Source: Mytilus californianus (Eukaryota; Mollusca; Bivalvia; Mytilida; Mytilidae). From it: DNA of 64,000 nt. A program made the position numbers and the translations under genes. Shown piece by piece: positions 12,641 to 24,105 of this stretch. Positions within the stretch are counted from its first letter, which is position 1, and each line of letters starts with the position of its first letter. The notes below the pieces were generated by a model. That model was given only the letters and a program-made list of their open reading frames with translations. It ran no database searches and was not told the DNA's origin. The DNA lies in NCBI RefSeq assembly GCF_021869535.1, contig NW_026262668.1, positions 136,449,635 through 136,513,634 on the forward strand. The letters run 5' to 3'.

Positions 12641-12860
12641 TTTTTTTATTAGTTATATTTGGCTTTGAACTAGCTGGCTGTAAACTAGTACTATCGGATC
12701 TGTACTGCGTGTCTTTTTTGTTGTTAAAGATGTATAAGTACACTGCCACGTCTTGTCTGTGTTTTTGTTAGACGTTTTTCTGCTTTGTAATAATCTGATG
12801 AGGTAAGCCCTTTTCTACTGACTTTTATAGTTTATTCTTATGTTGTTCTCTAACACCACT
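12640..12860. repeat. Dispersed repeat, family G, partial
   Basis: Contains TGTAAACTAGTACTATCGG and a T/G-rich block resembling the reverse complement of 7250-7480. It directly abuts the family A copy that follows, an arrangement that suggests a composite element. Confidence 0.35.
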
Positions 12861-12864
12861 GTCC

Positions 12865-13195
12865 CAGATTAGGGAGGAGGGTTGAGAGATCACAAAAATG
12901 TTGAACCCCGCCACATTCTTTATGTGCCTGTCCTAAGTCAGGAGCCTGTAGTTCAGTGGTTGTCGTTGGTTCATGACTGTTATATTGTTTATCGTAAATT
13001 GTTTTGTTATAAATAAGGCTGTTAGTTTTCTTTTTTTTATTTTTCATGTCGGGGCCTTTTATAACTGACAAAACGGTATGGTATTTCTCATTGCTGAAGG
13101 CCGTACGGTTGCCTATTATTGCTTACATCCACGTCATTTTAATTTTGGTGGATAGTTGTCTCATTGACAATCATACCACATCTCCTTTATTTTTA
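12865..13195 (+). repeat. SINE-like dispersed repeat, family A
   Basis: Runs from CTGTCCTAAGTCAGGAGCC (about 12930) through GGGGCCTTTTATA and GAAGGCCGTACGG to the 3' end CATACCACATCTCCTTT (about 13185). This is the transcription-sense orientation inferred for the family. The minus frame at 12850-13071 is incidental. Confidence 0.7.
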
Positions 13196-13485
13196 TGAAG
13201 GATAATCATGCAAGGATTTAACGATCTTTGAATGATAGTTGTCTCATTAGACATTTTCGGAAACTAAAGTTCACAATGACTTTTAAGTTGACGATGATAG
13301 TTACAGGTAAACAAACCCTTAGATCATCTCGAAATACACAATGTATCAACAGATGTGGTTATATGCTTTTAAACAAACGAAAACAATGAGAGAAACTATT
13401 CTAATTTCAAAATGAAATCAGCTATTTATTAACAGGCTTTCAATATTTTAGGAATATTCTTCGCCCTGAATTTCTCATAGCTCAA

Positions 13486-13880
13486 ATGATTCTTTTATAT
13501 TCTCAACAAATTGACAATGATATATTCCAGCGTAACACTGGCAGGCCACACAAACTTTCCCCGAGAAAAGTAGTTATGTTGTTGAAATTAATTGGTGCCT
13601 TCCAGTGTTTTACCAACATAAGCATAATCTGGTACAGTGGCCATCTCAAGATGAATGGAGAGCAAATGAAACTCGGAAAAACTCCCAACGGCAGTGGATG
13701 CAATTGAAGGTACCTAAACGGAAATTTACAGGCCACTAATTGAGCATCAAAATGACATGAACCAGTTTGCAATGATGAGGTCAATAGGTAAAAATGATGA
13801 GCTTGACTTCTCTGAAGGACTAGTTTTACTAGATGATAAAATATATCCAAATAGCTATCTTCTTATGACACCTTATACAC
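13486..13880 (+). pseudogene. Coding-like relic, possibly a Tc1-type transposase fragment
   Basis: The plus frame from 13486 contains NTGRPHKLSPRKV, resembling the GRPRKL linker after the helix-turn-helix of Tc1/mariner transposases. Two other frames then carry protein-like sequence (QDEWRANETRKNSQRQW, then LDFSEGLVLLDDKIYPNS) up to about 13880, as if frameshifted. No catalytic DDE residues are visible. The transposase reading is a guess from one short motif, and the overlapping minus frame (13503-13850) could equally be chance. Confidence 0.25.
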
Positions 13881-14384
13881 GCTAACACATACAGGATAAA
13901 CTGGACAATTCAAAAGGGATGTGTCGAAAAATTAATTTTTTCTTGTGTAATTATTTCATTAATGAATACAGAGTTACTGTTGAATTTTCAGTTTGAGAAT
14001 TGATGATTTTTTTTATAGTTATGAGAAGTCTTTGGAGACCTCCCAGCAGAAAACTCTGTCAAATTGTAAATATCTGTGCTGCTTTTGTATTCAGGCGTCA
14101 CAACTTGTTTCGTTAATTTAAATAAAAATACATAGTTTGCGTTATTCGCTTTTCAATTTGTCAATTTGTCAACATTGTACACTTTGAGATGACCCATAGA
14201 GAATTATCTGTAAATGTCATCATCAATGTAAACATAAATGTTTTCAACAGTTTTCGAAAATTTCTATTAGCAATCATACCACATCTCTTTTTTTATATTA
14301 TCCGCACATGGTGATCGCAATAGGTACTGACTTTGCTGGAATGTTGCTACATAAAAATGGAAAGTTCACAACTTGGAAGCTGGA

Positions 14385-14548
14385 TCATCTCTTTTGTCAT
14401 AAAGTTTTGTTTTCAACCGACCCTCATTGTCAATTTCTAGATGTAAGTCAAGATATGAGGCAGACTTAACTGTATCTGTTGTATCCTTTATCTCGAGTTC
14501 AATGGGAGAGATGCGTAAAACATAATCACCAAATTTTGATAAAAGAGT
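14385..14548 (-). pseudogene. Penelope-like reverse transcriptase fragment
   Basis: The minus strand translates without interruption to sequence containing SPIELEIKDTTDT, ASYLDLHLEI and TKLYDKRDD, the block that follows the catalytic YIDD region in the Penelope-like elements at 25262-26236. Both sides end abruptly: upstream is the unrelated repeat containing GGAGAAGGATTTGC, downstream non-coding DNA. An orphan scrap of an old insertion. Confidence 0.75.
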
Positions 14549-14820
14549 GTGTGATGACAGGTGCTATCGGAAGGGTAAGCAAATCCTTCTCCACTTATGG
14601 CGCCCATCGTGTTGTTCATATAAGTACAAACCCGGTGATAAGTCTAATTCAGTAGCAATATAAAACAACATTATTTACCAAACTGAGGACATTGATTATT
14701 TGTCTTCAGGATGAACAATGGAATAGACAATTAACAAAACGATTTCTTGCATTATTTCTGTTGAAAATAATCTTAAATGTGAACATGTTAGCGATGTTAG
14801 GCATTTTATTTATGGTGAAT

Positions 14821-15178
14821 AAATAAAGGCAAGAGCAGTATATCGCTGTTCAATAGTCATAAATCGATTTAACTGAAACAAATCCAGGTCACCAACCATT
14901 CTACTTGTTTTCGTGCTGTTAGGCTACCGGACTGGTAGAATCCTCGGTGACAGAACTGTCCACCAGCAGAGATTCCGATCCGGTGGTGATAAATAAAGGC
15001 AACAGTAGTATACCGCTGTTCAATAGTCATAAATCGATTTAACTGAAGCAAATCCAGGTCACAAACCATTCTACTTGTATTCATGCTGTTAGGCTACCGG
15101 ACTGGTAGAATCCTCGGGGACAGTACTGTCCACCAGCAGAGATTCTGATCCAGTGGAGATAAATAAAGGCAACAGTAA
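14821..15178 (+). repeat. 170-bp tandem duplication
   Basis: AAATAAAGGCAACAGTAGTA-type unit starts occur at 14821, 14991 and 15161, giving two full 170-bp units and the first 18 bases of a third. Units differ by a few substitutions. The unit start equals the end of dispersed family C, so a family C end has been tandemised. The minus frame 14869-15084 is incidental. Confidence 0.85.
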
Positions 15179-15590
15179 TAAATTTTCTTTTAAAACAAAG
15201 AAACGTGTTCTTCATTTTTCAGGTGAAGTTTTTCTGAATTAAAGTATTATCAAATGAAAATCTAATAAAATTTATACATGAAACGAATAAGATAAACTCA
15301 TCGGCATGTTGTTAATAAGTGGATAAAAAAAAACTTCGTTATATTTGTCACGTATATTTTCCCTAATTAAATATTCTAAACAGTTAATGCGAGTAAAGCT
15401 CCAACCTCAGTCTCACCCAATCTCGAGGAAATTTGTACATTTCGGAAGTCTCGGAAGTCTTGGAAGTCATGAAGTCAGTATTGACTGAAACTTTTAAATA
15501 AACATAAATCAATCTCGCTTTCAAAATCTGATTATCTAAAGAGTAACGAAAAGTTGAAAGGGAAATGGTACGAATTTTATTTTTAATGTC

Positions 15591-15803
15591 TTAACGTATG
15601 GCATCACAATTTTTGACAATTTCGGCGATCAGATGAACAAATGTGCAAGAAATTGTATGCTCCTTTATGGTGTTATCAGGTACAAAATTAAAAGAAAACC
15701 TATGCTTCTCTAAGATCTTTAAGAAAACATCCGATAGAAATAATAAATCGTAACGGGTTAGTGGGCAGACGAAAGACAAAACATTTTCATGGAAAGATTT
15801 CAC
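15591..15803 (-). CDS. Unrecognised coding-like fragment, possible terminal exon
   Basis: This 70-codon minus frame has balanced, globular-looking composition (blocks CPLTRYDLLFLSDVFL and EHTISCTFVHLIAEI), unlike the low-complexity frames around it. In-frame similarity seems to begin just after a possible splice acceptor (ATATACTAG, near 15806). An AATAAA lies about ten bases beyond the stop (complement of 15576-15581). I do not recognise the family. It could be the last exon of a gene whose other exons I cannot find, or a transposon remnant. Confidence 0.35.
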   Translation of the reverse strand: MKSFHENVLSFVCPLTRYDLLFLSDVFLKILEKHRFSFNFVPDNTIKEHTISCTFVHLIAEIVKNCDAIR

Positions 15804-17334
15804 TAGTATATTGATTTTTCCAATGTTATGACGACATCGTTCTTAATAAAGGTAGGCAGGAGGAATTGTATTGATTTCCAAAACAATTTTGATGCATCAG
15901 ATGAACATTTGTTTATATCTCCAGTACCTAAGTTTATTATATCATAGTGTTAACAAAGACTTGGTTTCATTTTCATAACCTCATTCTGAATCAAATTATT
16001 TGTTAATGGAGTTATCCATACACCACTAATTATCCGGTCCAGAACAATATTATGAAAGACTTTGCCATTCTATAACGTGAACTTGTGCTCAGGAAGCTCT
16101 TCAACACGCAACCAAACCATAACAGCTCACGTTTGACATTTTATCTATTAGTAATAGATATATGTTCGAAATACACCAACATGTTTAACATTCATGGATA
16201 AAGAAATCTATCGTTTGTCGAGTGTTTATATGTATCGTAAACGTAATTGACATCGCTGGGGACGTTTTAGCGCTAAAAATTTTGAGACGTTATGGCGTTT
16301 TAAAGTGGACAAAATTTGGGCGAAAAACAATTATCAGACACATTTGGGGTGTGTGAAATCGGACACGTTTGATTTGTGATTTTACGGACATATTTGGGCA
16401 AAAAAGACATGTTTGGGGCAATCGGAGACGTTTTTTTGAGGAGGAAGGGGGGGGGGGGGGAGAGTGTTACATATATTTCTTGAATATGTTAAATAACGTA
16501 TACACTGAAAAAAAAATTACCCTTTCTGTATCCGTACTGTTTGTTTTTACAAATCTATAAAATCTTACAGATTGTATCGCCTTTTAATATTTTGAATATT
16601 ATTTATATTTAAAAATTGTTACGTACAGCATGTGCAGCATTAACATTGACAATTTAGTTTCGACTCTAGTGTTGTCATACTTTGATGTACAGGTTAAATT
16701 CAGTTTTATTTCGAAATGGGGGTAAACAATGAATAACCTTATTTAAATGGAATACACTATGAATGTGTACAAACAACAAATTTTACAGGTTTTGAGTCAA
16801 ATGTTTTCCTCCCTCTAAAGGGTTCTTGAAGAATACATTCAATAGTATTTGAGAAGGAAAAATGTATCAAAACCTGTCTGGATCCTTAATATGACAAATA
16901 TGCAGACATAACATGTAGATATATTTGTTAAGCATTGAGTATATATATTACTAGGTAGTACAGCAAATACCAGTATCTATTATATAGACAGAACTCATAC
17001 TACGTTGGTACCTTTATAGACCAATGATATATGTCTGTAACCGCCGACAGAATATATGGTATCTCATGATGAAGTTGGACCAGTATACAGAAAATCAATG
17101 GCTTGAACTCATTATTTTGTATTTTCATTTTTTATTGTTTTCTAGTAGGTAGTGTGAAATGAAATTTCATCAGCATCATATACATTCAAATGTAAAACAA
17201 ATCAGTTTAAACAAACATCATTAGTCATTCTGTAAGCAACTGTTTACCTGTGGCCTAGTACAATTTATACTATACCAACTCTTTTAAATAGTACTCTTAA
17301 AATTAAAATTGAAAAAGAAGATTCAAATTCTTAT
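15804..17334. other. Non-coding stretch with a GACGTTTT-rich block and a 14-base G run
   Basis: Mostly featureless AT-rich DNA. At 16250-16446 short blocks of GACGTTTT, GACACATTTGGGG and GACATATTTGGGC recur irregularly, ending in 14 consecutive G (16447-16460). No gene is supported; the frame 16369-16560 crosses the G run. Confidence 0.5.
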
Positions 17335-17490
17335 AATTGAGAGGCGAAATATACCAAAAGAATATTCAAACTCATAATTCAAAAACATGTAATGCCATAG
17401 TAAACAAAAAACAATAAACGAAGAACAGTTCACAAAAAACAACTTAAGAACCTAAAGACTGAGCAACACGAACCCGATCATAGTAACATC
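17335..17490 (-). repeat. SINE-like dispersed repeat, family E
   Basis: Reverse complement of the family whose sense strand contains GTGTTGCTCAGTCTTTAG, a GCCATGGCGTTGTCAG block, and the end GTATCTTTCG followed by CCTCTCTTTT. Landmarks here are GAGAGGCGAAATATACCAAA at one end and CTAAAGACTGAGCAACACGA at the other. Confidence 0.7.
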
Positions 17491-19080
17491 AATAAGAGAA
17501 TCTTTGTTCAAAGATTTATAAAAGATGCTAGTATTTAAACATCTAAACAGTTCAGACATTTTCAAAAAATGTTACTGTGTGTCAGCAGGTTGAAAGATTT
17601 GTCTTGTATCAATCACGCCCCTTGTTTTCTGTATACATAATTCCATTTTCTGAGTATTAAATATCAAAGTTTACCTGACCCAAACTGGTATTAACCTGAG
17701 TTCTTTGGCTTTGTTTTCCTTTTCTGTTCGGATTATCCTGAGATGCTAGCTTTTTTGTGATTACCAAAAGTTAGTTGTTGCCTCTTATTCAGATTAGTTA
17801 GTCATTGAAACAAAGATCAGAGGAAAAGCTGAGCCGAGCAACTTCCTCACCCTGCACGATTTTAAAAGTAATTTTGTTAAAATAGATGAAAAAGATGTTG
17901 CTTTCCGAAGACCCAGAATAAAGAAAAATCGGGATTAAGATGAAAAGTAACATATGGAATAGAGTTTCGCAATTTTTTTACCCTTTCATACGTTTTTATA
18001 AAAAATGCATATATCTTTTGATCACTTTCTTTGCTATACCTATGACAATTAATAAATTGTCTTACAATGTTGTTGGCTTACTGTCCCTTTAATTTGTACC
18101 TTCCTCTATTAGTTAAAAATGGTGAAAAACCCTATAGCTTTGGGTAATACGAACTTCCATCATAACTCGGTGTGAAATCCGACGCTTTGGATGGGTAGCA
18201 TTATCAGTTTTGCATGCGACATGTGCTTGTTGTGTAGTAGTGAAAACGCAGAGGTGACGCATAAATTCGTGAAAAGACAAAATAGATAGAAAATCAAAAG
18301 ACAAAATGGATAGAAAACTCGAAACACTTTGTCAATGAACAGCATTAGCGTCTCGGCATGCATCGCCCGTCTTATGAACAAAGTTCAGTCAAAATGTCAT
18401 AACCGGTAATAAGACACAATCGGTCAAAATTACAGATGAGCATTTACATTTCTCTAAAGACCTATGAAAGCATGTCGCAAAGTGTGACACACATCCCACT
18501 GTTGGTGACGAGTAAAAAGACCGATAATTAACTGTAAACAAGGAAACAGGCGTTATTGTGGCTACGACACATGTTAGCTCCTACGTAAGCAGAAACCCTA
18601 TATTGAGGAAATCCTTATAAGAAACATACATTCTAAAATATCATTAAAACGGGGAGATGTATACTCATTAGGTACGTCTTGCTATAATAAGCAAACCTGG
18701 AAGTTTGCATTGCACAGGAAGGTCTATTCTGTTCTACAATAAAAGATATTTATATTTTGAAAAACCCTCAATGGTTTGCACTTAGTATGCAGTTTTCTCA
18801 CGAAACTACAGATAGAAGCTTTATTGATGAACATAATCTATATCACACACTACGTTGATTTATATTTCTCCTTTAAAAGCTGTTTCTATTTCCAAAGACG
18901 TCGTCTCCATAAAACGTAATAATATATGACAACTCTCAACCAGAGACCAAATGACATAACATGATATTAAATTACAGGAATAGATTACCTTATCTGTATA
19001 TAGCAAAATCTTTCGGAATTGTTGGTACTCAATGCTTGTCAACTTCGTACTTTATTTGGCCTTTTAAACTTTTTCGATTA
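17491..19080. other. Non-coding stretch with small repeats
   Basis: No gene recognised. A unit of about 25 bp built on AAAAGACAAAATAGATAG is doubled near 18272-18320. Sequence near 18390-18420 (GGTAATAAGACACAATCGG) recalls a repeat also glimpsed near 44110 and 51560. Confidence 0.45.
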
Positions 19081-19082
19081 GA

Positions 19083-19127
19083 GCGACACTGATGAGTCTT
19101 TTGGTGACCAAACGCCCACCTGGTGTA
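19083..19127 (+). ncRNA. Hammerhead ribozyme motif with intact CTGATGA core
   Basis: The core CTGATGA (19089-19095) is perfect. Stem II is GTC-loop-GAC, and stem I pairs GCGACA with TGGTGT at five of six positions including wobbles. The second conserved box reads CAAA instead of GAAA, so the G12 general base is lost, and stem III plus the cleavage triplet have decayed (ACC instead of GTC). It is preceded by AACTTCGTACTTTATTTGGC, which also precedes the motif at 28747, so these are copies of one element. Confidence 0.6.
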
Positions 19128-19164
19128 AAAAAATGGTAGCTATGATGAGTTTATTTTTAAACCT

Positions 19165-19312
19165 GAGAAAATATCCAGAATGACTAACTTTAACATGACA
19201 AAAAATTACAAACTCTGAAATATAGTCCAAAATCAACAATACCATGACACAAACTACAAACTCTGAAATATTATCCAAAATGACTAATGTAACATGACAC
19301 AAAATTACAATT
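19165..19312 (+). repeat. 48-bp tandem repeat, about three units
   Basis: CTCTGAAATAT recurs at 19213 and 19261 within a 48-bp unit also containing CATGACACAAA and TCCAAAATGACTAA. Because 48 is a multiple of three, the minus strand is open across it with a repeated hydrophobic peptide; I consider this incidental. Confidence 0.65.
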
Positions 19313-20124
19313 CGAATTATGAATATTCACTCGGCATGTATAGTTTAAATCTGAGCTTGAGATAAGATTGTTGAAAAAAAGACACCGAATTGAATGATTT
19401 TTTCTGTTTGTATTAATCAGCAGCTTGGTCCTTTTAATCCTTAAAAAGTCACCTTTAATTTCGTTTTTCAAGTATATTTCGCGCTTGAATAAAAAAGAAA
19501 TATCAATACCCCTCCTCGCTTTAAACTCGAAAAAGGTCGATGTCTAAACAGATTGCTAAATATACTAAAACCTGCACAGTAAATGTCCTCAGTGTGCAAA
19601 CGTTACAAAGTGACATTTCTATGTTGACTTGTAATTTTGTTCTTTGTATTACGTTAGAACTAACATCTTAAATAATATAACGATAGATTATGTAAGGTAT
19701 TGAATTGAGGAAAATGTCAATGATAACAAGACTTAAATAAATGAGGTATAATCTTTTGTAATCATAGTGCACAACTATGTATTATGATGTCGATCAACAG
19801 TACATCTGAAATATTTTTCTCACACAGTGCCATTTCTTTGTTACCGATTATCAACAACAAATGGTTTTTGATTTCTGTAATATAATCGAAAATGCATTGT
19901 TTAAGCAGCAACATTAATCAAAGAGAAATAAAACAATAAATACACATGTTACAAACATTTAGGATTCCAGAAAACAATTACAAAAAAGTATTAACATAAA
20001 AACCGAACGCCAATGTTAATTCAAAAAGGGGGAAGTTCATCAATCGCAAAAAAATTAAACGCTAGACTATATCAACGAGTGAAACGTATGGAAAACAACT
20101 GTCAATTTATATCAATTCAAAAAC
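19313..20124. other. Non-coding stretch, nothing recognised
   Basis: AT-rich sequence without recognised repeats or coding signal. Confidence 0.5.
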
Positions 20125-20370
20125 ATATGAGCTGCGTCGGATAGAAATCGACTTTATGCAAATGAATTCGAATACATCTGTAAACCTATTTCGGGTTGAC
20201 AAAATCTCCACGGAAACTTTAAGCCTGTAACTGTTTGGAAATTGAGTTGTCATAAGAACCCTACAAAGCAGTTAAAATTTCATCCTTTATTTAGTATTTG
20301 AATGTTATATAATCAATCATAGTCAACGTGCACTTGCATAAGGTCGATTTCTATCCGACGCAGCTCATAT
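20125..20370. mobile_element. MITE with 39-bp terminal inverted repeats
   Basis: The left end, beginning ATATGAGCTGCGTCGGATAG, is matched by an inverted right end finishing CTATCCGACGCAGCTCATAT. The arms pair over about 39 bp with two mismatches. The 246-bp element has no coding capacity, so it would depend on a transposase supplied elsewhere. The duplicated target could be a short AT-rich pair, but it cannot be separated from the AT-rich arm ends. Superfamily not assigned. Confidence 0.8.
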
Positions 20371-22950
20371 ATAGCAGAATATACTAATAATATATGATGT
20401 TTTTTCCATGTGTCATTTAAGCATTTACAGAGTTTCTTTTCTTAACAAGCCTTTCTTCACTAAATCTAAAATGTAAGTATTCTTGTATTTGAAAAAAGAG
20501 CATAAATATTATGGTAAATCGTACCTCCTTATTTAAAACAATAAACAAGAATTAAAAATTCATATATATACATCTAAGAATTTGCCGAAAGTTTAAAGTG
20601 AATTTCAACTAAACACACTAGAAATAAATTAAAACTACTTTCCAATCGTTGAATAACTAGAATGCACATGACCCAGGGTCATAATTGTCAAATGCTACTT
20701 TGGATAGTGTATCAAATAAAGAAATGAGTAATAGGAATAAGCATTAACTGTTTTACATCACCCCTCGCAAAGTGATATCAAGCTTCTGGTAACAGTCGAG
20801 AACTTGACGATCCAAGAAAATATAAAGTGATCATATCAGTTGTTCTTCCTCATTACGTTGCTTGAGTAGTTTTTGTTTTAATTCAATACCATACAATCAA
20901 TCTTGCTCTGGCCTTTCGTGTCACGTGAAATACGGTAGCGTTAATGGCTGGGGCAGAATATACTTCTATGGAATAAGAGTTAACTATAAAACACCTGAAA
21001 TAAATGTGTTTGTCATAGTTTCAAAATGGTGTCTTCGTGAAATATCTATATAACGTGACTGCGTTAAACCAATCATAACGTCACCAATTTACCGGAGGTG
21101 CGATAATTGTCGATATGTAGTTATAATTTAACAGCCACCTTTACGTTGGAATATCCAAATAAAATATACATTGATGTGTTTGATTTTATAGTTCGGTTTT
21201 ACTGTTACCTTTAGGCAGAGATATCCTCCAAAAATATTATTTCAATCAATTACTTTGGTTTACTTTCCCCAAATAATTTAAAACAAACTGTATCATAAAA
21301 TTACATATTCCCTTAGGAGTTGTCACAGCAGACGCGTCGAATGATAAGGCAAAACTTTGTCCTTTTGAATTCAAGTCATAAATTTTGCCCAAATATTTCA
21401 AATTCAACATGATTAGTTATATCCTAACTGAATTTTTATAGTATTAGCGTGTAAATATCACTTCAGCCCTCTCATTTATTAATATAATTAACATCATTCT
21501 GAGTAGTTGGAATAATTATGAATTTATTGTAATTTATTACTGATGCCCCTTTGATATCTAACCTTATTCTTTTAAGGAATATAATTTTGAAATGAGCTGA
21601 TTCTTGTTGTTACTTAACTTTATTTTTCACTAAATGCACGTTAATTGGAAAGAATGAAAATGCAAACATTTACATTTCCTTTAATCATTAATTAAATCAT
21701 GGAAGAACACATTATTTAAAGAAAATTTGAAATGCACTAACACGCAATCCTGTGATTTTGAAACTTCTGTCTTAATTTAATGTAACTTGATTACATTTTA
21801 ATATTTTTATTTGTCATAAACACTTTGAAGAGAAACAGTAATAGTATCTACTAAGAAAATTGTCAAATATGCATTGACAAAACATTATTATCACGTTATA
21901 TTGTCATGGAATACAAATGATAAAAAAAACCCGAATACTCAAACATATACATATTGTCAATTAGTAACAGGACGAACTTAAAATATGTTTATTGATTGAA
22001 TGTTGTTTGCCTAACGCCAAATGGCAGTTATTTTATCCATTTTCATGACAAGGATGTTATTTAAACTATATTTCAAATGATGTGCACAGTCGGGCAACCA
22101 GGTTTAGTGCTCCTGTATTGAAAAGGTACGGAATCTTTATACAATTTTTGCATGGTATCATATGAGCATCGCAGACTCTTTAAAGAGCAAGTAGTTCTAT
22201 ATAAGAATGCAATTTGAAATTGTTTGCCTCAACATCATTAAATTTTTGTTTGACTAAATATTCGATGGTAATTTAGTTTTGCTTCCATTTTGTTATAGAA
22301 CGACACTCTGTACTAATTATAGAGGAAACGTTATATTAAAAATTATTCGAACTAAACTACAATAAAGTGATGCAAATTGTACGATTGCTGTTGTAATTCA
22401 GGGTAAGGTCACTGTGATATTCATCTATTTGGAATCTTATTAAAATGCAAATTGCTTCAAACATAACGTCACTACGGATTTCAAAACTACTTTAAACCAT
22501 GATATCATTTAAATCAATGACAGGTACTTAACTTCTTGTTCTATTAAGAGACATTGTTTGGTATTTCAGTATGAAATGAAACTCCGAATTATGTGTTAGT
22601 TATTTACTTACATATATCAAAGGTACATTTTTCATTTGTTGATTCGTTTTCACTGGCGGCATTAATCTTTTTCATTTCAGACCAGTCGACTATTTTGTAT
22701 CAGATTAACTAAAAAATCTGAGTTAAAGGGACATCTGAACTCTAATGTCGCGTTTCGTGTGTTAAAAGTTTTGTAAAGAGGCATTCGGTAAAATTTAGCT
22801 ATTTTCATACAAGTAGAAATTTTGAAAACAAGTTCAAAAAAAGAACTTCCACATTTTAAAAGTAAAACAATTAAATACGAACTTCAAGCAGAAAATTTAA
22901 CAAAAATATAACGAACTGAAAACCACTGCATTCACTGAATGAAAAATTTA
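20371..22950. other. 2.6 kb of non-coding AT-rich DNA
   Basis: Long featureless stretch. The only frame of note (20862-21053) has no family-like content. No repeat family from elsewhere in the window is obvious, making this one of the larger non-repetitive segments; it may be intergenic or intronic. Confidence 0.5.
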
Positions 22951-22954
22951 ACAG

Positions 22955-23012
22955 TATATGTACGGGTAATCAGGCATATGTTAAATATATATACGGGTAA
23001 TCAGGCATATGT
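22955..23012 (+). repeat. 31-bp direct duplication
   Basis: ACGGGTAATCAGGCATATGT occurs at 22962 and again at 22993, with similar AT-rich flanks. Confidence 0.75.
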
Positions 23013-23254
23013 TATAGGATTTTTAACTTGGTTGTGTAGGAAAAATAAGTAGTCATTATAGTCTTTAATTTGTATTGCGGAGAAGATCAGAGATATCAAT
23101 ACAAATATAAAATTAATGTGTCTGCACAATTTATAGATTTCAATTGTAGGTAATATATTTGATAAGAATAATTGTACTTCAATATAATGATAAATAAGCT
23201 TTGTCGAATTTGTTATTTTTTTTTTATACGAACTAAGGATATTTGGTAACATAT

Positions 23255-23420
23255 AGAAAGTGAGAGGTATGGAAGATATCGAAGGGACATTCAAACTCAT
23301 AGTAGAAATTAAACTAACAACGCACGGCAGAAAAAAAGAAAAAGACCAAAAGACCATAAGAGAAATAAAAATATACCAAACACAACATAGAAAACTAAAA
23401 ACTGAGCAACACGCCTAATG
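23255..23420 (-). repeat. SINE-like dispersed repeat, family E
   Basis: Reverse-complement copy with GAAGGGACATTCAAACTCAT near 23280 and the GACTGAGCAACACGC-like end near 23402 (ACTGAGCAACACGC). The minus frames at 23001-23357 and 23309-23629 run through it. Confidence 0.65.
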
Positions 23421-23784
23421 GAATTTTTGTATATAATATCAAGCAAGTCCGATTGGCTCATGGATGTCATATCACAACACTTAGATTTTAAAGGACTGGA
23501 GTGAGACCCTTGATAAAATATAATTTCACAGCTCTGTTTAAGTGACGTTCTCCAAAGCTTTTGATTTATTACAACATGCAGCAATGCTGCATAATTAGAC
23601 AATAATCCTTTTAAAGCGTTTCTTCTCATTTGGTGGTTTCCCTTTTTAAATCATAGAGAAAATTTCAAAAACAGCTTGTGACATACTTAGTAGTAAGGCT
23701 GATATCAAGAAAGATCTGCCATAAGATTCGATTCTCGGACCATTCTTGTTAAACGTATAATATATAAACCTTTTTCATATTTGT
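23421..23784. other. Non-coding stretch, nothing recognised
   Basis: No repeat or coding family recognised between the family E copy and the Penelope-associated block. Confidence 0.4.
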
Positions 23785-23836
23785 AATTTTTACAGAAAAG
23801 ACGTTATCTTCGAGTTAAACCATGATTTACATTTTG
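23785..23836 (+). repeat. Lone copy of the 54-bp minisatellite unit
   Basis: TTTTTACAGAAAAGACG, followed by CTTCGAG and ACCATGATTTACAT, matches one unit of the array at 24106-24925. It directly precedes a Penelope 3' tail, where the full-length copies instead carry TTATAACACAATGTTGACTG. Confidence 0.7.
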
Positions 23837-24105
23837 ACATTTTCACCTATTATATCTGTTTATTTTGTTCACACATCGTTGTCAACATAATGGAATTTTA
23901 AGCGACTGTCATACAAGTGAGAGGTTAAGCTAGCTATAAAACCAGGTTTAATCCACTATTTTCTACATACGATAATGCCTGTACCAAGTCAGAAATATGA
24001 TACTTGTTATCAATTTGTTTGATGTGTTTGAGCTTTTGATTTTGCCATTTGATTAGGGACTTTCCGTTTTGAATTTTCCTCGGAGTTTTTTGTGATTTTA
24101 CTTTT
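23837..24105 (+). mobile_element. Solo 3' tail of a Penelope-like element
   Basis: Matches the non-coding 3' part of the two longer copies (26560-26870 and 53730-54010). Shared blocks are TGACATTTT-CACCTATTAT, GCGACTGTCATACAAGTGAG, CCTGTACCAAGTCAG, GATGTGTTTGAGCTTTTG and AGGGACTTTCCGTTTTGAAT. No reverse transcriptase precedes it, so it is a 5'-truncated copy or the left half of a partial tandem. Confidence 0.75.

Noticed and set aside
12797..12805. CTGATGAGG as another hammerhead core
   Set aside because: No stem II closing strand, GAAA box or stem I partner follows at the right distance.
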